NCBI RefSeq assembly: GCF_036885605.1
Contig: NZ_CP142523.1
Span: 3,968,001 to 4,032,000 of the forward strand
Reading direction: 5' to 3'
DNA from: Janthinobacterium sp. TB1-E2
Lineage (GTDB): Bacteria > Pseudomonadota > Gammaproteobacteria > Burkholderiales > Burkholderiaceae_D
Length of the DNA stretch: 64,000 bases
The position numbers and the translations under genes were made by a program. This document shows, one piece after another, positions 58,553 to 64,000 of the stretch. The notes beneath the pieces are model-generated. The model did not search any database. It saw nothing but the letters and a program-made list of their open reading frames with translations, and had not been told where the DNA came from. The first letter of the stretch is position 1. Every line of letters begins with the position of its first letter.

Positions 58553-59488
58553 ATGTCGATGAAACTGATGTGGGAGATCCGCGCCTTCTGCACCGTGGTG
58601 GAAAAGCGCAGCTTCATCCACGCGGCGCGCATGCTGGGGCGCTCGCCGTCGGCCGTCACGCGCGCCATCCAGTTCCTCGAGGAAGCCATCGGCGCCGAGC
58701 TGATCCTGCGCACGCAAAAGCAGTTCACCCTGACGACGGCCGGCGAAACATATTACGCGTCGGCCAAGCACTTGCTGGAAACGCAGGCCGAGGCGGAAGA
58801 CCAATTGGCCGAGCTAAGCAACTCGCCGCAAGGCTGGGTGCGCCTCTCGGCGCCGGAAATTTTGTCGCTGGGCTTCTTGCCGAAAGTGGTAGCGCAATTT
58901 TCGCGCGACTACCCGAACGTCTCGGTGGACATCCATTTCTCGGACAAATCGATCGACCCCATCCAGGAAAAGCTCGATTTCGCCATCCGCGGCGCCTTCC
59001 CCCAGTCGAGCGAGCTGATCGGCTACCCCCTGTGGAACTACCGCCGCTACATGTACGCCTCGCCCGACTATATAGCCCGCATGGGCGCGCCCGAGGAACC
59101 GGAAGAGCTGGCCGGCCACGACATCATCATGCACTCGGCCCCCCGCATCCTGCGCGACTGGCACTTCGTTTCCGGCGAACGCAACGTGCGCTACCAGGTG
59201 CAGCCACGCTTCCGCTTCACCTCGGGCATCGCCACTTTCCAGGCCGCCCTGGAAGGCGCCGGCATCGTGCGCCTGGCCAGCTGGCTGGCGGAACCCGCCG
59301 TGGCCGCCGGCACCCTGCGCCGGGTCTGCACGGCGTACCGGCTGACGTCGTCAAAGGAACTCGATCCCAGCATCCATGCGGTATACGGCACGTCGAGGAT
59401 GGCCAAGGGAGCGCGGCTGTTTCTCGAATATGTGCGGCAGCGGGGGCTGGAGATACCGGATGAAAGGATGCAATGGCTATCTGATTAA
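58553..59488 (+). CDS. LysR-family transcriptional regulator
   Basis: A 311-residue LysR regulator. The N-terminal winged helix-turn-helix is clear (FCTVVEKRSFIHAARMLGRSPSAVTRAIQFLE over residues 11-42). The C-terminal effector-binding domain follows, with the VSVDIHFSDKSIDPIQEKLDFAIRGA pattern of the group. ATG 58553 has GGGAG 5 bases upstream; a TTG at 58538 is an alternative. It is divergent from the TSUP transporter and shares the LysR-type dyad with it. The effector is unknown. Confidence 0.92.
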   Translation: MSMKLMWEIRAFCTVVEKRSFIHAARMLGRSPSAVTRAIQFLEEAIGAELILRTQKQFTLTTAGETYYASAKHLLETQAEAEDQLAELSNSPQGWVRLSAPEILSLGFLPKVVAQFSRDYPNVSVDIHFSDKSIDPIQEKLDFAIRGAFPQSSELIGYPLWNYRRYMYASPDYIARMGAPEEPEELAGHDIIMHSAPRILRDWHFVSGERNVRYQVQPRFRFTSGIATFQAALEGAGIVRLASWLAEPAVAAGTLRRVCTAYRLTSSKELDPSIHAVYGTSRMAKGARLFLEYVRQRGLEIPDERMQWLSD

Positions 59489-59500
59489 CCGATTTCCAAG

Positions 59501-60235
59501 TCACGATTCAGAAGTTGCCTTCCGCTCTGATCGCGAGCGCTTTCCCTCCTTTTGCGCGGATATGGTCTTAAGGGCCGCAAGAATCTGTTGAAGGTCCCGG
59601 ATACCTGTTCTAACAATCAGTGCACCGGACAGTACGCCTATTACAGTGGCTGACACATAAATTTCAGCATACTGCCTCACAGCCATAGGCAATCCTAAGG
59701 CATCACCTTTTAACATCAATACCAATGCGGTTCCCAGCAAACCAAAGATACGGGCTATATCGAGCCACTTCTCCCACACAATTAGATAGGCATCCAATCG
59801 TCTATATTGCCCGATTAAAACTGCGTTCGGAATGGCCCGAAACCTAGCAACGAGGTCACGCTCTCTAAAATACTGCCGGTCCAATTGCTGGGCCATAAAT
59901 TTACTAGGGCTCGTTAAACTTCGAATCAGCTTCCAAACATCCCATAACGTTACTACTATCCAAGTGATCCACATGATAAGCAAACAGATAAGTGAAGCAT
60001 TGCTTAGCAGCTCGCGGCTCCACCAGTTCATTTCATGCGCCAAAAGTAATACCAAAATTACTAAAAAACAGCATCCCATTACCGAAAGGGAAATTTTCCA
60101 TGAAGTTGGCGTTTTTTTCTTCTCGCTATTGGACAACAAAGTAATCCATTCCGAAAAGCTTGGCGGTCGATGAAACAGTGCAATTCCTTTAGCATCAGGC
60201 CCATTCATTTCATGGGGGTAGCGATAATTATTCAT
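59501..60235 (-). CDS. Low-G+C membrane protein, faint MotA/TolQ-like C-terminus
   Basis: A 244-residue protein (ATG 60235; an ATG at 60292 extends it by 19). Four hydrophobic segments are visible at about 35-58, 63-85, 155-175 and 190-208. The last two, IFGLLGTALVLML and YVSATVIGVLSGALIV, loosely recall the MotA/TolQ/ExbB proton-channel core, but the match is weak. Base composition is far more AT-rich than in neighbouring genes, and start-site signals are poor, so it is probably a recent gain. It has no recognisable partner. It converges on the LysR gene with a 12-base gap. Confidence 0.6.
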   Translation of the reverse strand: MNNYRYPHEMNGPDAKGIALFHRPPSFSEWITLLSNSEKKKTPTSWKISLSVMGCCFLVILVLLLAHEMNWWSRELLSNASLICLLIMWITWIVVTLWDVWKLIRSLTSPSKFMAQQLDRQYFRERDLVARFRAIPNAVLIGQYRRLDAYLIVWEKWLDIARIFGLLGTALVLMLKGDALGLPMAVRQYAEIYVSATVIGVLSGALIVRTGIRDLQQILAALKTISAQKEGKRSRSERKATSES

Positions 60236-60309
60236 TTTTAAAAATATACGAGTTAGTAAATGGGAAAAGTGATCGGCCAAGGGGCACATCATAAAATTGC
60301 CTTACAGCA

Positions 60310-62730
60310 TTAATAATACCAATACCGCGGCCGGCTGGCCCGATACTGCGTCACATCGATATTGCCCCCGAATTCCAGCACCGCCGCCCCCGTCACATCC
60401 GTGCGCAGCCGGGCAATGCCCATGTCGCCATAGCGCGCATACACTTGCGGCTTCGGATGTTTATAGCGATTCCTGTGTCCCACCTGGAAAATCGCCAGGG
60501 CCGGATGGACGGCACTCAAAAATGCCGGCGTCGATGACGTACCGCTGCCATGATGGGGTGCGAGCAACACGTCGGCTGCCAGTTCCCCCTCGGCAGAACG
60601 GGCCAGCAATTGCGCCTCCTGCGCCGCTTCGATGTCGCCGGCCAGCAGGATCGCGTGCTTGCCTACCGTGATTTTCACGGTGCAGCTGCGGGCGTTCGGC
60701 TTCAGGGCAATGTCCGTATGGCTGGCGGGCAATGGGTGCAGCATGGCGAAGTGCACGCCTTCCCAGGTCCAGCTCTGGCCCGCCGTGCAGTGCAGATAAG
60801 GCCGGTGCGATTCCCGCTGGAACTCGACGGCCGGATGGCCATCGAACAGCGACGAGGCCAGCCAGCCCACCTGCACGTTCTCGAGCAGGGACATGGCGCC
60901 GCCCGCGTGATCGAGGTCGCTGTGGGAAATGATGACGCCGTCAAGTTCGGCGATGCCGCGTGCGCGCAAATACGGCACGATGACCCTGCTGGCGCCATCG
61001 GAATCGAGGCTGTAGGCGGGTCCCGTGTCGTACAGCAGACGGTGGCCATGCGTTTCCACCAGCACAGCCATGCCTTGTCCCACGTCAAAGGCCGTGATCC
61101 ACATCTGGCCAGGTGGCGGGCTGGACGGCAAGGCCGTCAGCAGCGGCAGCCAGCCCAGCATGCCGGCCCAGCGGTGCGGCCATCCGCGTGGTGCCAGCAG
61201 CCATGCCGTGCCAAACAATGCCCAGCAAAAACTCCACGTTGGCGGCGCGGGCGCCGTCCACACGGCAAAGCGGCGCGCGCCCAGCCATTCCAGCACCTGC
61301 GCCAGCATCTGCACGATGGCGTGCGCCAGCAGCAACAGTCCATCGGACAAAGGCGCAGGCAGCAGGCTGCCCGCCAGCGACAAAGGCGTGACGACCAGGC
61401 TGATGACGGGAATGGCCAGCGCATTGGCCACGGGGCTGACCAAGGACACTTGCGAGAACAGCAGCATCGTCAACGGCACCAGCCCCACCGTCACCACGTA
61501 TTGCGTGCGCGCGCCCAGCGCCACGGCCCCGCGCAGGCGACGCCAGCGGCCAGCCTGCGGCGGCATGGGCGCCGTGGTACGGCCCGCCGTCGCGTACAGC
61601 ATGGTGGCGACGGCACCGAACGACAGCCAGAAACCGGGCCACAGCACGGCCCACGGATCGAGCAGCACGACGACGCCCAGCGCCAGGCACAGGATATGGA
61701 CGATGCTGGTGATGCGCCCCAGCCACAAGGCCAGCGCCACCACCAGCAACATATACAAGGTGCGCTGCGCTGGCACGCCAAAGCCGGCCAGCAGCACATA
61801 AAGAAAGGCCGCCAGCGCACCGGCCAGCGCCGCCACTTTTTGCGCCGGCAACCGCAAGGGCAGCTGCCAGTCGGTAAAGAATGAGCGGCGCCACAATGCG
61901 CCTGCGCCCAACGCGAACAGTCCTGCGATCATGGTGATGTGCAAGCCGGAAATCGAAATCAGATGGCTGACGCCCGTGCGGTTGAACACTTGCCAGTCGG
62001 ACTGGGGAATGGCGCGCTGATCGCCCACCACCAGCGCCACGATCACGCCCGCATACTGCTTGCCTTCCAGGCTGCGGGCGATGCGCGCGCGCAGGGCTGC
62101 GCGGCTGGCCTCCACCACGTTGCCGAAGCCGGGCACGAAGGCAGCCAGGCGCAGGTTCGGCATGTCCGCGCGCGGCTGCGGCCGCACATAACCGGTGGCG
62201 CGCACGCCCTGCTCCAGCAGCCACGCCTCGTAATCGAAACCCATGGGATTCGCATTGCCGTGCGGACGCTGCAGCCGCACCGTGAGGCGCCAGCGCTCGC
62301 CCGGCTGCACGTCGCCCACGGCGTTCGTCACTGCATCGCGAAAACCCGCGTACCAGGACAGGGCGATCAAGGGCGGCACCTTCGCCCCAACCGCCTTTTC
62401 TACGGCAAAGTTGAAGCGCACGCCCTGCTCGAAGCGGTAGGGCAAGCTGGCGATGGTGCCCGTAACAACAATGTCCTGCCCTTCGTCAGCCAGCGCCAGT
62501 TGCGGCGCCATGGCCGCCTGGGCCAGCCACGCGGCCCAGTAAAAGCCGAGGCCTACGCCAGCGGCGAGCGCAACAACGCAGCGCCAGCGCGCGTAGCGAC
62601 GCAGCGCCAGACTAGCCGTCAACCCTGCACCAGCAATTACCCACAGCAGCGCGCCCGCCTGCGCAGGCAAGCTTGCCTGCGTCTGCAACCAGGCGGCGCC
62701 AGCGGCAAAGCCGAGTATCAGGGTGCGCAT
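60310..62730 (-). CDS. comEC: ComEC/Rec2 DNA-uptake channel protein
   Basis: An 806-residue competence protein thought to carry single-stranded DNA across the inner membrane. The N-terminal region has a few helices and a soluble OB-fold-like domain. The competence domain (about 220-500) includes GVSHLISISGLHITMIAG, the conserved ISGLH element. The C-terminal metallo-beta-lactamase-like domain has FDVGQGMAVLVETHG, SHSDLDHAGG and LLAPHHGSGTSS. All expected metal-binding motifs are present. No other competence genes lie in the window, so its regulation cannot be judged. Confidence 0.95.
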   Translation of the reverse strand: MRTLILGFAAGAAWLQTQASLPAQAGALLWVIAGAGLTASLALRRYARWRCVVALAAGVGLGFYWAAWLAQAAMAPQLALADEGQDIVVTGTIASLPYRFEQGVRFNFAVEKAVGAKVPPLIALSWYAGFRDAVTNAVGDVQPGERWRLTVRLQRPHGNANPMGFDYEAWLLEQGVRATGYVRPQPRADMPNLRLAAFVPGFGNVVEASRAALRARIARSLEGKQYAGVIVALVVGDQRAIPQSDWQVFNRTGVSHLISISGLHITMIAGLFALGAGALWRRSFFTDWQLPLRLPAQKVAALAGALAAFLYVLLAGFGVPAQRTLYMLLVVALALWLGRITSIVHILCLALGVVVLLDPWAVLWPGFWLSFGAVATMLYATAGRTTAPMPPQAGRWRRLRGAVALGARTQYVVTVGLVPLTMLLFSQVSLVSPVANALAIPVISLVVTPLSLAGSLLPAPLSDGLLLLAHAIVQMLAQVLEWLGARRFAVWTAPAPPTWSFCWALFGTAWLLAPRGWPHRWAGMLGWLPLLTALPSSPPPGQMWITAFDVGQGMAVLVETHGHRLLYDTGPAYSLDSDGASRVIVPYLRARGIAELDGVIISHSDLDHAGGAMSLLENVQVGWLASSLFDGHPAVEFQRESHRPYLHCTAGQSWTWEGVHFAMLHPLPASHTDIALKPNARSCTVKITVGKHAILLAGDIEAAQEAQLLARSAEGELAADVLLAPHHGSGTSSTPAFLSAVHPALAIFQVGHRNRYKHPKPQVYARYGDMGIARLRTDVTGAAVLEFGGNIDVTQYRASRPRYWYY

Positions 62731-62933
62731 AGGGAGGCAGAATCAAGGCAGAATCAGCTCGTTGCGAAAAGGGCTCAGCTACTGTGATCGCTTTCGACTG
62801 TTTGCCGTCTGATCTGGCGCAATGATGCCAAGGATAGAAGTTCAGCACACCATCCGGCACCACCGCAGGCGAAACTTCCCCCATGCTAAGATGGCCATCC
62901 GGCGCCTGGGCGCCACGACTTAGCGGACCTGGC

Positions 62934-63767
62934 ATGACCCCACTGACAGCGGCCGAAACCTATTTGCAAGACTTTCACCAAAGACAAGTCGGCGCGACCA
63001 GCGCCGCGTTTGCCCATCTGCCGGCCAGTTCGCCTGTCGGGAGTTGGGCTTCGTCCTACGAAGTGTTGACCAGCCTGATACCGGCCGTGGACACGCCCTT
63101 GACCGTACTCGACCTGGCCTGCGGCGATGGCCATCTGCTGGGTTTGCTGGCAGCCAGGCGGCAGCCCCGGCTGCAACTGCTCGGCGTCGACATGAGCCAG
63201 GGTGAACTGGCTGCCGCGCGCGCCGCCCTGCCGGCCTCCGTGCGGCTGCTGCATGGCCGCGGCCAGGCGCTGGAACTGCCATCGGCCAGCGTCGATTATC
63301 TCGTCTCGCACATGGCGCTGATGCTGATGGACGACATCGAACGAGTCGTGCGCGAAATGCGCCGCGTGCTGCGTCCCGATGGTCACTTTGCGGCCATCGT
63401 CGGCCGCACTTTCCTGCTGGGCGAAGTCAACGACGTTTTCATGCGCGTGTTCAAGCCCATCGCCAGCACCGAGCTGCCGCCGCTGCGCTTTGGTGACCGC
63501 CGCACAGGGTCCGAAGCGGGCTGGCGCGGGCTGCTCGATGGCGCGTTTGCGGACGTCGAATTCGACGACATCGACGTACCATGGACGCCCACGCCGAGCG
63601 AACTGTGGACGGCCCTGCTGGACACCTACGATATCGACCGCCTGGACGACGGCGCCAGGCAACGCCTGCGCAACGCGTTCCTGGATGCCGTGGCGCCGCT
63701 GCAAACCGGTGACGGATTGATCGCCACCGGCTGGGGGCTACGCGCCGTACGCGCTCGGGCGGCCTGA
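62934..63767 (+). CDS. Class I SAM-dependent methyltransferase
   Basis: A 277-residue methyltransferase of the Rossmann type. Motif I is VLDLACGDGHLLGLL, motif II LLGVDMSQGELAAARAAL, and motif IV-V lies in VDYLVSHMALMLMDDIERV with RRVLRPDGHFAAIVG. ATG 62934 is preferred to 62883 because it begins the conserved region sensibly. It is divergent from comEC. No substrate can be inferred; it is not one of the known ubiquinone or tRNA enzymes by motif. Confidence 0.85.
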   Translation: MTPLTAAETYLQDFHQRQVGATSAAFAHLPASSPVGSWASSYEVLTSLIPAVDTPLTVLDLACGDGHLLGLLAARRQPRLQLLGVDMSQGELAAARAALPASVRLLHGRGQALELPSASVDYLVSHMALMLMDDIERVVREMRRVLRPDGHFAAIVGRTFLLGEVNDVFMRVFKPIASTELPPLRFGDRRTGSEAGWRGLLDGAFADVEFDDIDVPWTPTPSELWTALLDTYDIDRLDDGARQRLRNAFLDAVAPLQTGDGLIATGWGLRAVRARAA

Positions 63768-63843
63768 ACTGCCATCGTCGCCAGTGACTGCCGGCATCAC
63801 CGGCAACAGGCCGCGATAGTGGCTGCCACTGCGCGCAGCACTG

Positions 63844-63999
63844 CTACTGTCCATTGCAGGTTTGCTGGCAGGCGGACCGTTCGGCGTTGCACTCTGCTTG
63901 AGCGGTACCGCCAGCAATGCAAGCACGCCATTCGGCAGCACAGGCGCTAGCGCAGCTTGCAAAGGCTGGCGTCGCGGTCACCGCCAAACCAAGGCCGGA
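63844..63999 (-). CDS. Small exported cysteine-rich protein (5' end outside window)
   Basis: A minus-strand frame enters from the right window edge and stops with TAG at 63844. The visible 51 residues read as the end of a signal peptide (LAVTATPAFA, cleaved before SC) and a mature peptide of 37 residues with six Cys (among them CASAC, RACIAGG, SACQQTCNGQ). This pattern is typical of small periplasmic proteins of unknown role. The start lies outside the window. An overlapping 74-residue frame at 63738-63962 is less convincing. Confidence 0.5.
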   Translation of the reverse strand, partial: SGLGLAVTATPAFASCASACAAEWRACIAGGTAQAECNAERSACQQTCNGQ

Positions 64000-64000
64000 C

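Noticed and set aside
63738-63962. 74-residue minus-strand frame
   Set aside because: It overlaps the methyltransferase end, has no motif, and another frame over the same DNA gives a convincing exported cysteine-rich peptide.

Overview
The window is 64 kb of high-G+C chromosomal DNA with tightly packed genes and no rRNA, tRNA, prophage, insertion sequence or CRISPR that I can see. The gene content and protein character (WrbA, DUF2069 and glycolate-oxidase-like genes in a row, a ThyA with a long insertion, ComEC, a DUF1800/DUF1501 pair, CpxA/CpxR-like two-component genes, an LdcA-like decarboxylase) point to a betaproteobacterium of the Burkholderiales, probably Oxalobacteraceae and Janthinobacterium-like. 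That placement is inference from protein resemblance, not from a search.

Layout. 1-7.1 kb: a CBS protein, a 2OG-Fe(II) oxygenase, an O-acetylhomoserine sulfhydrylase with an alpha/beta hydrolase, then a PoNi-like (DUF1910/1911) immunity-type protein and a WG-repeat protein. 7.1-20.3 kb: a phytase-family esterase-like lipoprotein, YihY, WrbA, DUF2069, an FAD oxidoreductase, DUF4124, an FtsX-type permease with an AttH-like secreted protein, an MsbA-like ABC exporter, LeuE and a threonine-aldolase-like lyase. 20.3-35.3 kb: FadL-type porin, GGDEF-EAL protein, thymidylate synthase, two lineage-variable immunity-like genes (ankyrin and SUKH), a TonB receptor, a three-gene tellurite/stress (Ter) cluster, an alpha/beta hydrolase and dihydrofolate reductase. 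35.3-37.8 kb: an Orn/Lys/Arg decarboxylase whose structured 5' leader ends in an intrinsic-terminator-like hairpin 11 bases before the start codon.

37.8-47.8 kb is the most unusual region. Eight minus-strand genes encode three paralogous acidic/glycine-zipper proteins, a HEVGH metalloprotease-like protein, a 720-residue protein of unknown type, a PLP enzyme, a GIY-YIG nuclease-like protein with an acidic Trp-rich tail, and an amidohydrolase. They are headed by a consensus-perfect sigma-54 promoter with two copies of a dyad motif spaced 42 bp apart upstream. At the far end lies a convergent gene for a sigma-54 activator with a degenerate receiver-like domain. I read this as one regulated system that I cannot match to a described one. 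The zipper proteins look like membrane-active, bacteriocin-like products, but that is a hypothesis.

48-55.3 kb: the exported DUF1800/DUF1501 pair, an intradiol-dioxygenase-like Tat lipoprotein, and a Cpx-like envelope-stress module (Spy/CpxP-like lipoprotein, CpxR-like regulator, CpxA-like kinase, FlxA-like coiled-coil protein) with perfect GTAAA-N5-GTAAA boxes in front of the divergent pair and of the FlxA-like gene. 55.3-64 kb: dCTP deaminase, alpha/beta hydrolase, HAD phosphatase, a TSUP transporter divergent from a LysR regulator with a clear LysR dyad between them, a low-G+C membrane protein, ComEC, a methyltransferase and the end of a small exported cysteine-rich protein cut by the window edge.
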